64,000 nt of DNA, taken from positions 1-64,000 of the forward strand of contig NZ_JARPQB010000023.1 in assembly GCF_029478665.1 (NCBI RefSeq), in the 5' to 3' direction. The notes beneath the pieces were generated by a model. It ran no database searches. It saw only the letters and a program-made list of their open reading frames with translations, and was not told where the DNA came from. Shown here in pieces: positions 43,096 through 54,500 of the stretch (positions are counted from its first letter, which is position 1; every line of letters starts with the position of its first letter). A program made the position numbers and the translations under genes. The DNA comes from Pseudomonas entomophila (lineage in GTDB: Bacteria > Pseudomonadota > Gammaproteobacteria > Pseudomonadales > Pseudomonadaceae).

Positions 43096-43235
43096 AAAGA
43101 GGGGTTGTAGCCCAATTGCTGGCAAGCCAGCCCCCGCACGGAGAATGCAATCGGCCGCTTCGTTCTCGATTACCCACGGTCGGGAGCATCAGGTACGAGA
43201 GCTGGCTTGCGAGCAATTGGGAATTTGAGAAACCT

Positions 43236-43342
43236 CGGGGGCGCTTTGCGCCCCTTTCGCGGCACAAGGCCGCCCCTACAGACGATTGCGCACTCCTGTA
43301 GGAGCGGCCTTGTGCCGCGAAAGGGCTGCGCAGCAGCCCCGA
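43236..43342. repeat. REP palindromic pair
   Basis: GGGGGCGCTTTGCGCCCC followed by the GGCACAAGGCCGC unit, and its complementary copy GTAGGAGCGGCCTTGTGCCG. Confidence 0.9.
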
Positions 43343-43361
43343 CAATTTCCAGCCGAACCGG

Positions 43362-44540
43362 TTACTCCAACGCCGCCGCCGGCCCGAAGAACTCATAACG
43401 GCTCTGCCCTTCCGGCACGCCCAACCCCTTGAGCTGGCGCTTGATCGCCGCCATGAAGCCCTTGGGCCCGAGGAAATAGGCATCGACATCCCGCTCGCGC
43501 GGCATCCACTGCGCCAGCAGATCCTGATCCAGCAGGCCCACCGCATCGGCAGCACGGCTGCCGTCGTCCTCGGCGTAGCAATAGAAGCGCTTGAGTTGCG
43601 GATGCTTCGCGGCCAGCCCGTCGACCCAGTCACGGAACGCATGCACCGCGCCATTGCGCGCGCAGTGGATGAAGTGCACCGGCCGCTCGGTCTTCAGCGC
43701 CGCCTCGAGCATGGCCAGGGTCGGGGTGATGCCCACGCCACCACTGATCAGCACCAGCGGCTTGTCGCTGGCAGCCAGGGTGAAGTCACCGGAAGGCGGG
43801 AACAACTGCACCGTCGCGCCCACCATCAGTTCGTCGTGAAGGTAGTTGGAAACCTTGCCCTCGGCTTCGCGCTTGACGCTGATGCGGTACTGCTCACCGT
43901 CGCACAGGGCCGACAGGGAATAGTTGCGGCGCTGCTCGACGCCGCCGATGAACAGTTGCAGCCCAATGTACTGGCCCGGCTCGGCCTTGATGACCGGCTT
44001 GCCGTCGACCGGGGCGAAGTAGAACGAGACCACCTCGCCGCTTTCCTGCTCGCGGCGCACCACACGGAACGCGCGGGCACCGCGCCAGCCACCGGCGGCT
44101 TCTTCCTTCTGCTTGTACAGGCCCTCTTCGGCGCCGATGAGGATATCGGCCAGTTGCCCATAGGCGGCAGCCCAGGCGGCGATTACCTCGGGAGTGGCGA
44201 TGTCCTTGCCCAGCACTTCCTCGATGGCGCGCAGCAGGCAGCCGCCGACGATAGGATAGTGTTCGGGCAGGATCTGCAAGGCCACATGCTTGTTGATGAT
44301 CTGCCCGACCAGGCCGCCGAGCTGCTCGAGCTGGTCGATGTGCCTGGCATACATCAGCACGCCGTTGGCCAGGGCGCGTGGCTGGTCGCCACTGGCCTGG
44401 TGGGCCTGGTTGAACAAAGGGCGTACTTCGGGGTATTCACTGAGCATCAGCTTGTAGAAGTGAGTGGTCAGCGCCTCGCCACCGCTTTCCAACAGGGGAA
44501 CAGTGGCCTTGATGATTGCACGTTGTTCGGCATTGAGCAT
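43362..44540 (-). CDS. hmp: Flavohaemoprotein, nitric oxide dioxygenase
   Basis: 392 residues with a globin domain at residues 1-140, an FAD domain (RNYSLSALCDGEQYRISVKRE, FAD-binding RxYS) and an NAD domain (VLISGGVGITPTLAMLEAAL). The globin carries the haem-pocket block NKHVALQILPEHYPIVG with the proximal His. It converts nitric oxide to nitrate using NADH and oxygen. The gene (fhp in P. aeruginosa) is transcribed away from its activator gene, with a putative sigma-54 promoter between them. Confidence 0.95.
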   Translation of the reverse strand: MLNAEQRAIIKATVPLLESGGEALTTHFYKLMLSEYPEVRPLFNQAHQASGDQPRALANGVLMYARHIDQLEQLGGLVGQIINKHVALQILPEHYPIVGGCLLRAIEEVLGKDIATPEVIAAWAAAYGQLADILIGAEEGLYKQKEEAAGGWRGARAFRVVRREQESGEVVSFYFAPVDGKPVIKAEPGQYIGLQLFIGGVEQRRNYSLSALCDGEQYRISVKREAEGKVSNYLHDELMVGATVQLFPPSGDFTLAASDKPLVLISGGVGITPTLAMLEAALKTERPVHFIHCARNGAVHAFRDWVDGLAAKHPQLKRFYCYAEDDGSRAADAVGLLDQDLLAQWMPRERDVDAYFLGPKGFMAAIKRQLKGLGVPEGQSRYEFFGPAAALE

Positions 44541-44585
44541 TGCAGCGACTCCTGAGCCTGTGGCTTCGAATAGTTGCCATCGTCA

Positions 44586-44602
44586 TTTCAGTAATCGTGC
44601 CA
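44586..44602 (-). promoter_or_regulatory. Candidate sigma-54 promoter of hmp
   Basis: Minus strand TTGGCACGATTACTGAA matches the -24 GG of the consensus TGGCACN5TTGCA well. The -12 position has GA instead of GC. It lies about 50 bases before the flavohaemoprotein start and next to a sigma-54 activator gene. Confidence 0.45.
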
Positions 44603-44695
44603 ACTTTAAAAACCAATGAATTCAGGGTCTTGAGCATTACCGGTGTCATAAAGACACACCCAAGCGTATAGTCATTACGACCAACAGGAGTCCAT

Positions 44696-46246
<1,551 letters not shown>

Positions 46247-46253
46247 TTGGATC

Positions 46254-46310
46254 TGTTCGCCGGCAAGCCGGCCCCTACCTGTCACGTAGGAGCCGGCTTG
46301 CCGGCGAACA
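46254..46310. repeat. REP-like palindrome (GTAGGAGCCGGCTTGCCGGCG type)
   Basis: Inverted arms TGTTCGCCGGCAAGCCGGC and the complement around a seven-base centre, directly after norR. Confidence 0.88.
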
Positions 46311-46409
46311 GGGCGGTAAAGCGCAGTTCGTAATCGCAAACTAAGCTAAAGCCCGGCGCCAAAAAGCCGATAACCCGGCATCCTCCCCATTTCGAACCAA
46401 AGGTTGCCC

Positions 46410-47309
46410 ATGGCCACGCAAAAAGCCCGCGCGGACTCGTTGTCCCTGCTGCTATTCACCCTGCGCAGCGGCAAGCTGATGGCAATCAACTTGCTCAAGG
46501 TCAGCGAGATCATCCCCTGCCCGCCGTTGACCAAGCTGCCGGAGGCCCACCCGCATGTGAAGGGCGTGGCCACCCTGCGCGGCAACTCGCTGTCGGTGAT
46601 CGACCTGTCCCGCGCCATTGGTGAGATGCCCCTGGCCGACCCGGACGGCGGCTGCCTGATCGTCACCGAGATCAGCCGCTCGCGCCAGGGCCTGCATGTG
46701 CAGGCGGTGAGCCGCATCATTCATTGCCTGAGCACCGACATCAAGCCGCCGCCGTTCGGTTCCGGCAACCGCTCGTTCATCACCGGCGTGACCCGGGTCG
46801 ACAACACCCTGGTGCAGGTGCTGGACATCGAAAAGGTCATCCACGGCATCGCCCCGCCGCAGCACGAGCCGCACCCGGGCGAAGTCAGCGAAGAGGACGC
46901 CAGCCTGCTGGCCGCTGCCAACATCCTGGTGGTGGACGACAGCCAGGTGGCGCTGCAACAGTCGGTGCACACCCTGCGCAACCTGGGTATCGAGTGTCAC
47001 ACCGCGCGCAGCGCCAAGGACGCGATCAACGTGCTGCTGGAGCTGCAAGGTACCGACAAGGAGATCAATATCATCGTCTCCGACATTGAGATGTCGGAGA
47101 TGGACGGCTTCGCCTTCACCCGCACCCTGCGCGAGACGCCGGACTTCCAGCACCTGTACATCCTGCTGCACACCTCGCTGGACAGCGCGATGAGCGGCGA
47201 CAAGGCCAAACTGGCGGGGGCCAACGCCATCCTCACCAAGTTCTCCTCACCGGAGCTGACCAACTGCCTGGTGACGGCGGCGCGGGCGGTCGTATTCGAG
47301 GAACGCTGA
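46410..47309 (+). CDS. cheV: Chemotaxis coupling protein CheV (CheW-REC)
   Basis: 299 residues. A CheW-like domain (residues 10-160) with GNSLSVIDLSRAIG and VQVLDIEKVI precedes a receiver domain that begins ILVVDDSQVAL (acidic pair) and carries the phospho-accepting Asp in IIVSDIEMSEMDG and the Lys in ILTKFSSPEL. CheV links receptors to CheA and can be phosphorylated for adaptation. The start at 46410 (ATGGCC) is preferred over a TTG two codons upstream. A hairpin ends the gene. Confidence 0.92.
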   Translation: MATQKARADSLSLLLFTLRSGKLMAINLLKVSEIIPCPPLTKLPEAHPHVKGVATLRGNSLSVIDLSRAIGEMPLADPDGGCLIVTEISRSRQGLHVQAVSRIIHCLSTDIKPPPFGSGNRSFITGVTRVDNTLVQVLDIEKVIHGIAPPQHEPHPGEVSEEDASLLAAANILVVDDSQVALQQSVHTLRNLGIECHTARSAKDAINVLLELQGTDKEINIIVSDIEMSEMDGFAFTRTLRETPDFQHLYILLHTSLDSAMSGDKAKLAGANAILTKFSSPELTNCLVTAARAVVFEER

Positions 47310-47313
47310 CAAA

Positions 47314-47338
47314 TCAAGTCAGGACTTTCCTGACTTGA
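47314..47338 (+). terminator. Hairpin after cheV
   Basis: Perfect 11-base stem TCAAGTCAGGA-CTT-TCCTGACTTGA five bases past the cheV stop. No long T run follows, so it may be a weak terminator or a stability hairpin. Confidence 0.55.
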
Positions 47339-47396
47339 TGCAGGAGAATGTTCGGGCATAATTCGCGCCCTTCGGATGTTCATGGCCAGTACGCAT

Positions 47397-47708
47397 ATGA
47401 AATATCTCAGTTCTCTCCTGCTCACTTGCGCCCTGTTCAACGGCGCAGCCCATGCTTCGAGCAGCCAGGCCTGGAGCGACCAGCGCCAGCACATGCTCAA
47501 GGCCTGCCTGGCCGCCAGCCAGTTCAAGGACGCCCACGTGCTGGGCAAGCCCGCCGAGTTCGACGACCAGGTCGGCTACAGCGCGCTGCTGGTCGAAGGC
47601 ACCTACCCACAGAAGCACATGCAACAGCGCACCGGCACGGAGTTGTGCCTGTACGATCGCCAGCGCCAGCAGGCGTTCGTGACAGAGTGGGAAGCCGGCA
47701 AGCCGTGA
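47397..47708 (+). CDS. Small exported protein of unknown function
   Basis: 103 residues with a clear signal peptide (MKYLSSLLLTCALFNGAAHA, cleavage before SSSQAW) and a mature part of about 80 residues holding two cysteines (KACLAA, ELCLYD), which may form a disulfide in the periplasm. The ATG at 47397 gives a compact signal peptide; ATGs at 47376 and 47382 would add a short tail. The TGA overlaps the GTG of the Cys-cluster gene, so the two are coupled. Confidence 0.75.
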   Translation: MKYLSSLLLTCALFNGAAHASSSQAWSDQRQHMLKACLAASQFKDAHVLGKPAEFDDQVGYSALLVEGTYPQKHMQQRTGTELCLYDRQRQQAFVTEWEAGKP

Positions 47709-48439
47709 GCGACAGTATTCGTTTCGCCTGTACCGGCTGCGGCAAGTGCTGCACCGGCCACCATGTACCTCTGACACTCGCCGAATCACGTCAATGGGCC
47801 GCGTCCGGTGGCCAGGTAGTCGTGTTGATCGAGGGTTTCATCGTCGATGGGCCCGGCATGCCGGCCGATCAACGCGAACATGTGCTGCGCCGGTCCCACC
47901 CCGTGCATTGCGGCGCGGGCGAACTGCGCGTGTCGGTGACCTTCGCCGCCTTCAACCCGGGGCGTTGCCGCAACCTCGACGCCAACGACCTGTGCACCAT
48001 CTACGACACCCGCCCGCTGGTGTGCCGGATCTACCCGGCCGAGATCAACCCGCACCTGCCGCTGCGCCCGGAAAACAAGGACTGCCCGCCCGAGGCCTGG
48101 GAGCAAGGGCCGGCGCTGATCCATGGCAGCCTGCCGGTGGATGCCGGGCTGCGGGCGTTGATCGACGCGTCGCGCCAGGCGGACCGGGACGACATCGCCG
48201 GCAAAGTGGCGATCTGCCAGGTGCTGGGGATGACCACCAGCGCGTTGAAGGGCAATGGGTTTACCGCGTGGTTGCCGGACATGGCGGCGTTTGCCGCGGT
48301 GCTGGGGCAGCCGCCACAGACCGCCGACGCCCCTTGGAGGGTGCATGTCCAGGACGAGGCGCTTGCCACCGAGCTAATGGATCATCATTTGCAGGTGACC
48401 GGCGAAGCGCCAGTCTATTACGCGTTCATCGGCTTCTGA
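47705..48439 (+). CDS. YkgJ-family cysteine-cluster protein (long form)
   Basis: 244 residues with the N-terminal FACTGCGKCCTGHHVPL motif (CxxCxxCC) and downstream CRNLDANDLCTIYDTRPLVCRIYPAEIN, the classic YkgJ/UPF0153 pattern for zinc or iron-sulphur binding. It carries an extra helical C-terminal half. The GTG start at 47705 overlaps the stop of the secreted-protein gene (GTGA). This is the second such gene in the window (the other is at 31167). The function of the family is unknown. Confidence 0.87.
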   Translation: MSDSIRFACTGCGKCCTGHHVPLTLAESRQWAASGGQVVVLIEGFIVDGPGMPADQREHVLRRSHPVHCGAGELRVSVTFAAFNPGRCRNLDANDLCTIYDTRPLVCRIYPAEINPHLPLRPENKDCPPEAWEQGPALIHGSLPVDAGLRALIDASRQADRDDIAGKVAICQVLGMTTSALKGNGFTAWLPDMAAFAAVLGQPPQTADAPWRVHVQDEALATELMDHHLQVTGEAPVYYAFIGF

Positions 48440-48443
48440 GCAA

Positions 48444-48586
48444 CCTGTAGGAGCGGCTTCAGCCACGATCACCCTGTAGGAGCGGCTTCAGCCACGATCA
48501 CCCTGTAGGAGCGGCTTCAGCCGCGATCACCCGCGAAGCGGGTGCCAAGACGGCGTTACCCGCATCGCGGCTAAAGCCGCTCCTAC
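48444..48586. repeat. REP cluster with three 29-base tandem copies and one inverted unit
   Basis: CCTGTAGGAGCGGCTTCAGC is repeated at 48444, 48473 and 48502 with a period of exactly 29 bases; an inverted copy closes the cluster at 48586. The final unit supplies the stop codon of the chemoreceptor gene. Confidence 0.92.
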
Positions 48587-50166
48587 TGACAGCGCCGCCA
48601 GAACTCATCCGCCAGCCGCCGCAGGTCCTTGGCCAGGTCCGCCACGTCACTGGCGCTGCTGTGGCTGCGCTGCCCGACACTGACCGTCGCCTCGCTGGCC
48701 TGGCGGATGCTGATGATATTGCGGTTGATGTTCTCGCTCACCTGGCTCTGCTGCTCCACCGCCGCGGCAATCTGCAGGCTCATCTCGTTGATCTGGTTGA
48801 CCCGCGCGCTGATGCTGTCCAGCGCGTCGCTGGCCAGTTGCGCCTGCTCGACACTGTGCCCGGCATGGGCACTGCTCTGTTGCATCACTTGCACCGCCGC
48901 ACGGGCGCCGTCCTGCAGGGCGGCGATCATGCGCTGGATATCGTGGGTGGACTGCGCGGTGCGCTGGGCCAGGCCGCGCACCTCGTCGGCGACCACCGCG
49001 AACCCACGCCCCTGGTCGCCGGCCCGCGCCGCCTCGATGGCGGCGTTGAGCGCCAGCAGGTTGGTCTGCTCGGCGATGCCGCGGATCACGTCGAGCACCC
49101 CGGAGATCTCGCTGCTGTGGTTCTCCAACTGCTGGATCACTTCGCTGGCTTCCACCAGCGAGCCTGCCAGGTCCTGGATCGCGCAGCGGTTGCGGTCGAC
49201 CAGCTGATGGCCGGACTGCGTCTCGCCCTCGGCCTGGTCGGCGGCCATCGCCGCCATCTGCGCGCTGCTAGCGACCTGGGCGACACTGGCGCTCATCTGG
49301 TGGATCGCCGTGGCCACCTGGTCGGCCTCGCTCTGCTGCTCCAGGCTGTTGGCATGGCTGCTGTGCAGCGCGTCGACCAACGACCCGGAATGCCCGGCCA
49401 GCCGCGAGGAGGTGTCGCCGATACGTCCGACCACCGCCCCCAACTGCGCCTTGAGCATGCGCATGGCGAACTCGATCTGGCCCAGGCCGTCGCGGCGACC
49501 GGTGTACAACTGCTGGCTCAATGGATTGTCGGCGATGGCCAGCGCCTGGCGGCGCAGGCGCTCGAGCGGGCGCAGCAACAGCAGGATCACCCCGGCGCTG
49601 AGGCCGGCCGCGACGCCGATCTCCACCAGCGACGCCAACAGCGGGCGCTCGAGCCACCAGTGCCCGGCCCCCATCACCACGGCCAACAACCCTGCTATCC
49701 CCAGCGACAACCGCGTCGCCAGCCCCGCCACCGGTAGCCGCTCGCGCCAGCCACGCCGCCCCTCGCGCAACCGCGCGTAACAGCGCTCGGCCGCCTCGAC
49801 CTGTGCGGCGCTGGGCTTGGTTCGTACCGACTGGTACTCCAGCGTCTGCCCACCACTGCTGATCGGCGAGACGAACGCGCTGACCCAGTAGTGATCACCA
49901 TTCTTGCAACGGTTCTTCACCAGCCCCATCCACGAACGCCCGGCCTTGAGCGCCTGCCACATCTGGGCAAAGGCCTGGGGCGGCATGTCCGGGTGGCGCA
50001 CCACATGGTGGGCATGGCCCAACAGCTCGTCACGGGTGAAACCACTCACCCGCAGGAAGTCGTCATTGGCGTAGGTGATGCGGCTGTCCAGGTCGGTGGT
50101 GGAGAGGATATTGGCGTCGCCGGGGTAATCCACTTCGCGACCGGTAACGGGCATATTGCACTTCAT
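48583..50166 (-). CDS. Aer-type methyl-accepting chemotaxis protein
   Basis: 527 residues. A PAS domain (residues 20-120, [22 protein letters not shown] and [16 protein letters not shown]) of the FAD-binding Aer type is followed by two transmembrane helices (about 150-205), HAMP-like [23 protein letters not shown], and the signalling hairpin tip [36 protein letters not shown]. It senses redox or energy state rather than a periplasmic ligand. The stop TAG lies inside a REP element (the TAG of GTAGGAGC). Confidence 0.92.
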   Translation of the reverse strand: MKCNMPVTGREVDYPGDANILSTTDLDSRITYANDDFLRVSGFTRDELLGHAHHVVRHPDMPPQAFAQMWQALKAGRSWMGLVKNRCKNGDHYWVSAFVSPISSGGQTLEYQSVRTKPSAAQVEAAERCYARLREGRRGWRERLPVAGLATRLSLGIAGLLAVVMGAGHWWLERPLLASLVEIGVAAGLSAGVILLLLRPLERLRRQALAIADNPLSQQLYTGRRDGLGQIEFAMRMLKAQLGAVVGRIGDTSSRLAGHSGSLVDALHSSHANSLEQQSEADQVATAIHQMSASVAQVASSAQMAAMAADQAEGETQSGHQLVDRNRCAIQDLAGSLVEASEVIQQLENHSSEISGVLDVIRGIAEQTNLLALNAAIEAARAGDQGRGFAVVADEVRGLAQRTAQSTHDIQRMIAALQDGARAAVQVMQQSSAHAGHSVEQAQLASDALDSISARVNQINEMSLQIAAAVEQQSQVSENINRNIISIRQASEATVSVGQRSHSSASDVADLAKDLRRLADEFWRRCQ

Positions 50167-50384
50167 CGGAGGCTCTCGTTGTTGTTCGGGAAATCGGCAG
50201 GGCGTTCGACTCTAGGGGCAATTGGCGGGGCAATATTGATCCACGGCAGGATATTGGCATTTGGCCATCAAGCCTCGAAACTGACAGCCGTGACAGCCTG
50301 GCGTCACGCTGCCGACCCGGTCGGCGCGCTATAACCGTGGATAACCGAATACTGTTTTCGCCCCCTGGCCAAGGTGCCCGCCCG

Positions 50385-51548
50385 ATGCGACGTCCGTCCC
50401 GCCCCCTCGTTCTCGCCGCCCTGGCCCTGGTTGCACTGGCCACTGCCGGTTTCTGGCTCGCCCAACGCCCGACGGCCCCCGCCAGCCGTGGCGCAAGCGC
50501 CGTGCCGGTGCGAGTGGTCGCCGTCGCCCAGCAGGACGTGCCGCGCTACCTCGGCGCCATCGGCTCGGTGCTGTCGCTGCACAGCGTCGAGGTGCGCCCC
50601 CAGGTCGAGGGGGTGCTCACTCAGGTGCTGGTCAAGGAAGGGCAATGGGTGAAGCAGGGCGACCTGCTGGCCACCCTCGACGACCGGGCGATCCGCGCCA
50701 GCCTCGACCAGGCCCGCGCCCAGCTCGGCCAGACCCAGGCGCAACTGCAGGTGGCCAGGGTCAACCTCAAGCGCTACCAGTTGCTCAGCACCGACGACGG
50801 CGTGTCGAAGCAGACCCTCGACCAGCAACAGGCGCTGGTCAACCAACTTCAGGCCACGATTACCGGCGACCAGGCCGCCATCGACAACGCCGCGGTGCAG
50901 CTCTCCTACACCCGCATCGCCTCGCCGGTGACCGGCCGCGTCGGTATCCGCAACGTCGACCCCGGCAACCTGGTGCGCACCACCGATACGCAGGGCCTGT
51001 TCAGCGTCACCCAGATCGACCCGATCGCCGTGGAGTTCTCGTTGCCCCAGCAACAGCTGCCCACCCTGCAAAACCTGCTGAAAACCCCCACGCCGGCGGA
51101 AGTCGAGGCCTACATGGACGCCGACGGCGAACGCAGCCTGCTCGCCAAGGGCCACCTCAGCCTGATCGACAACCAGGTCTCAGCCACCACCGGCACGGTG
51201 CGGGTCAAGGCCGAGTTCGACAACCAGGACGGTCGCCTGTGGCCCGGCCAGCTGGTCACCGTGCGCCTGCGCACGGCGGTGACTGAAAACGCCCTGGTGG
51301 TGCCGCCGCCGGTGGTGCAGCGCAGCATCGACGGCCACTTCGTCTACCGCGTGGACGGCGACAAGGTCACCAGCGTGCCGGTCAAGGTGCTGTACCAGGA
51401 CAGCACGCTGAACATCGTCGCCGGGGTCAAGGCCGGCGACCAGCTGGTGCTCGATGGCCAGTCGCGCCTCAAGCCGGGCTCGAAGGTCGAGGTCACGCCG
51501 GATGCGCCGGCGCCGGCCGAGATGGCCGACCGCAGGAGCCAGCCATGA
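50385..51548 (+). CDS. RND efflux periplasmic adaptor (membrane fusion protein)
   Basis: 387 residues from the start at 50385 (MRRPSRP), which has AAGGT ahead; an upstream GTG at 50337 is less likely. It has an N-terminal anchor (LVLAALALVALATAGFW), a lipoyl half-motif (GSVLSLHSVEVRPQVEG, VKEGQWVKQGDLLATLD), a coiled-coil hairpin and beta-barrel region (YTRIASPVTGRVGIRNVDPGN). It belongs to the MdtA/MuxA branch. It links the inner-membrane pump to an outer-membrane channel. The stop overlaps the permease start (ATGA). Confidence 0.92.
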   Translation: MRRPSRPLVLAALALVALATAGFWLAQRPTAPASRGASAVPVRVVAVAQQDVPRYLGAIGSVLSLHSVEVRPQVEGVLTQVLVKEGQWVKQGDLLATLDDRAIRASLDQARAQLGQTQAQLQVARVNLKRYQLLSTDDGVSKQTLDQQQALVNQLQATITGDQAAIDNAAVQLSYTRIASPVTGRVGIRNVDPGNLVRTTDTQGLFSVTQIDPIAVEFSLPQQQLPTLQNLLKTPTPAEVEAYMDADGERSLLAKGHLSLIDNQVSATTGTVRVKAEFDNQDGRLWPGQLVTVRLRTAVTENALVVPPPVVQRSIDGHFVYRVDGDKVTSVPVKVLYQDSTLNIVAGVKAGDQLVLDGQSRLKPGSKVEVTPDAPAPAEMADRRSQP

Positions 51549-54500
51549 ACACCCGCAACGGCGTCTCGGCCTGGTGCATCGACCATCCCATCGCCACCCT
51601 GCTGCTGACCTTCGCCCTGGTGCTGCTGGGCGCCATCGCCTTCCCGCGGCTGCCGGTGGCGCCGCTGCCCGAGGCCGACTTCCCGACCATCCAGGTCACC
51701 GCCGCGCTGCCCGGCGCCAGCCCCGAGACCATGGCCTCGTCGGTGGCCACGCCGCTTGAAGTGCAATTCAGCGCCATCCCCGGCATGACCCAGATGACCA
51801 GCAGCAGCGCCCTGGGCTCGACCACGCTGATCCTGCAGTTCACCCTCGACAAGAACATTGACACCGCCGCCCAGGAAGTCCAGGCGGCGATCAACACCGC
51901 CACCGCGCGCCTGCCCCAGGACCTGCCCAGCCCCCCCACCTGGCGCAAGGTCAACCCGGCCGACAGCCCGGTGCTGATCCTCACCGTCAGTTCCGCGCAG
52001 ATGCCCGGCAACGAGCTCAGCGACTACGCCGAGACCCTGCTGGCCCGTCAGCTCAGCCAGATCGACGGGGTCGGCCTGGTCAACATCACCGGCCAGTTGC
52101 GCCCGGCCATCCGCGTGCAGGCCCAGCCCGAAAAACTCGCCGCCATCGGCCTGACCCTGGCCGACGTGCGCCAGGCCATCCAGCAGACCAGCCTCAACCT
52201 GGCCAAGGGTGCTTTTTATGGCGAGCACAGTGTGTCGACCATCGCCGCCAACGACCAGCTGTTCCACCCCGAGGACTACGCCAGGCTCATCGTCAGCTAC
52301 CGCGACGGCGCACCGGTGCACCTCGCGGATGTGGCCAAGGTGATCAACGGCGCCGAAAACGCCTATGTGAAGGCCTGGTCCGGCGACCGGCCCGGCCTGA
52401 ACCTGGTGATCTTCCGCCAGCCCGGGGCCAACATCGTCGACACCGTGGACCGGGTGCTCGACGCCCTGCCCCGCCTGCAGGAGATGCTGCCGGCCTCGGT
52501 CGAGGTGTCGGTGCTGCAGGACCGCACCCAGACCATCCGCGCCTCGCTGCACGAGGTGGAGCTGACCCTGATGATCGCCGTGGCCCTGGTGATCGGAGTG
52601 ATGGCGCTGTTCCTGCGCCAGTGGTCGGCGACCTTCATCGTCTCCAGCGTGCTGGGCGTGTCGCTGATCGCCAGCTGCGCGCTGATGTACGTGCTCGGCT
52701 TCAGCCTCAACAACTTGACACTGGTGGCCATCGTCATCGCCGTGGGCTTCGTGGTCGACGACGCCATCGTGGTGGTGGAGAACATCCACCGCCACCTCGA
52801 GGCCGGCGACGACAGCCGCACCGCCGCGCTCAAGGGCGCCGGCGAGATCGGCTTCACCGTGGTGTCGATCAGTTTCTCGCTGATCGCCGCGTTCATCCCG
52901 CTGCTGTTCATGGGCGGCGTGGTGGGCCGGCTGTTCAAGGAGTTCGCGCTGACCGCCACGGCGACCATCCTGATTTCGGTGGTGGTGTCGCTGACCCTGG
53001 CCCCGACCCTTTGCGCACTGTTCATGCGCCGCCCGCCCGGCGAGCATGAGGGCGGGTTCGGCCCGCGCCTGCTGCGCGGGTACGAAAAGGGCCTGGACCG
53101 CGCCCTGGCCCATCGGCGCATCACCCTCGGCGTGTTCGGCCTCACCCTGGTCCTGGCCGTGGCCGGCTACGTGGGCATCCCCAAAGGCTTCTTCCCCTTG
53201 CAGGACACCGGCTTCATCCTCGGCACCACCGAAGCGGCGGCGGATGTCTCATACTCCTCGATGATCGACAAGCACCTGGCCCTGGCCAGGATCATCGGCG
53301 AAGACCCGGCGGTGCGCGCCTACTCGCACTCGGTCGGGGTCACCGGCAGCAACCAGACCATCGCCAACGGCCGCTTCTGGATCTCGCTCAAGCCACGGGG
53401 TGAGCGCGATGTGTCAGCCAGCGAGTGGATCGACCGGATCCGCCCGAAACTGGCCCAGGTGCCGGGCATCGTCCTGTACATGCGCGCCGGCCAGGACATC
53501 AACCTCAGTTCCGGCCCGTCGCGCACCCAGTATCAATACGTGCTCAAGAGCAACGACGGCGTGGCGCTGAACCTGTGGACGCAACGCCTGACCGAACGCC
53601 TGCGGGAAAACCCGGCGTTCCGTGACCTGTCCAACGACCTGCAACTGGGCGCCAGCGTCACCCGCATCGACATCGACCGCCAGGCCGCAGCGCGCTTTGG
53701 CCTGACCACCACCGACGTCGACCAGGCCCTGTACGACGCCTTCGGCCAGCGGCAGATCAGCGAATTCCAGACCGAAACCAACCAGTACAAGGTGATCCTC
53801 GAACTGGACGCCCGCCAACGCGGCAAGGCTGAAAGCCTCAATTACTTCTACCTGCGCTCGCCACTGTCCGGCGAGATGGTGCCGCTGTCGGCCCTGGCCC
53901 ATGTCGCGCCGCCCAGCACCGGCCCCCTGTCGATCAGCCACGACGGCCTGTTCCCGGCCGCCAACCTGTCGTTCAACCTGGCCCCCGGCGTGGCCCTGGG
54001 CGACGCGGTGCGGATCCTCGAACGCACCCAGCGCGAACTGGGCATGCCCGACGCCATCAGCGGCAACTTCCAGGGCGCGGCCCAGGCGTTCCAGAGTTCG
54101 CTGTCGAGCCAGCCGTACCTGATCCTCGCCGCGCTGGTGGCGGTATACATCATCCTCGGGGTGCTCTACGAGAGCTTCGTCCACCCGCTGACCATCATCT
54201 CCACGCTACCGTCCGCGGGCCTGGGCGCGATCATCCTGCTCTGGGCCAGCGGCCAGGACTTCAGCATCATGGGGTTGATCGGCGTGGTGCTGCTGATCGG
54301 CATCGTCAAGAAGAATGGCATCCTGCTCATCGACTTCGCCCTCGAGGCCCAGCGCAATCAAGGCATGACGCCCGAGCAGGCGATCCGCCAGGCGTGCCTG
54401 GTGCGCTTCCGCCCGATCATCATGACCACCCTCGCCGCCTTGCTCGGCGCGGTGCCGCTGATGTTCGGCTTCGGTACCGGCGCCGAGCTGCGCCAGCCGC

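Larger units (their letters stand above)
42815..43361. other. Intergenic region between dsbB and the flavohaemoprotein gene
   Basis: About 550 bases. It holds a candidate hairpin with GGA motifs (about 43020-43095, listed separately), an imperfect 21-base inverted repeat (43111-43131 with 43201-43221, one mismatch) and a REP pair (43236-43342). I support no protein gene here, though one short frame at 43058 has a good ribosome-binding site (see findings). Confidence 0.5.

Noticed and set aside
48444..48530. 29-base direct repeats resembling a short CRISPR array
   Set aside because: The repeats are contiguous REP units with no spacers and no cas genes nearby.
51344..53113. 589-codon minus-strand frame opposite the RND permease
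   Set aside because: His/Gln/Gly-rich shadow; the plus strand is a complete RND permease.
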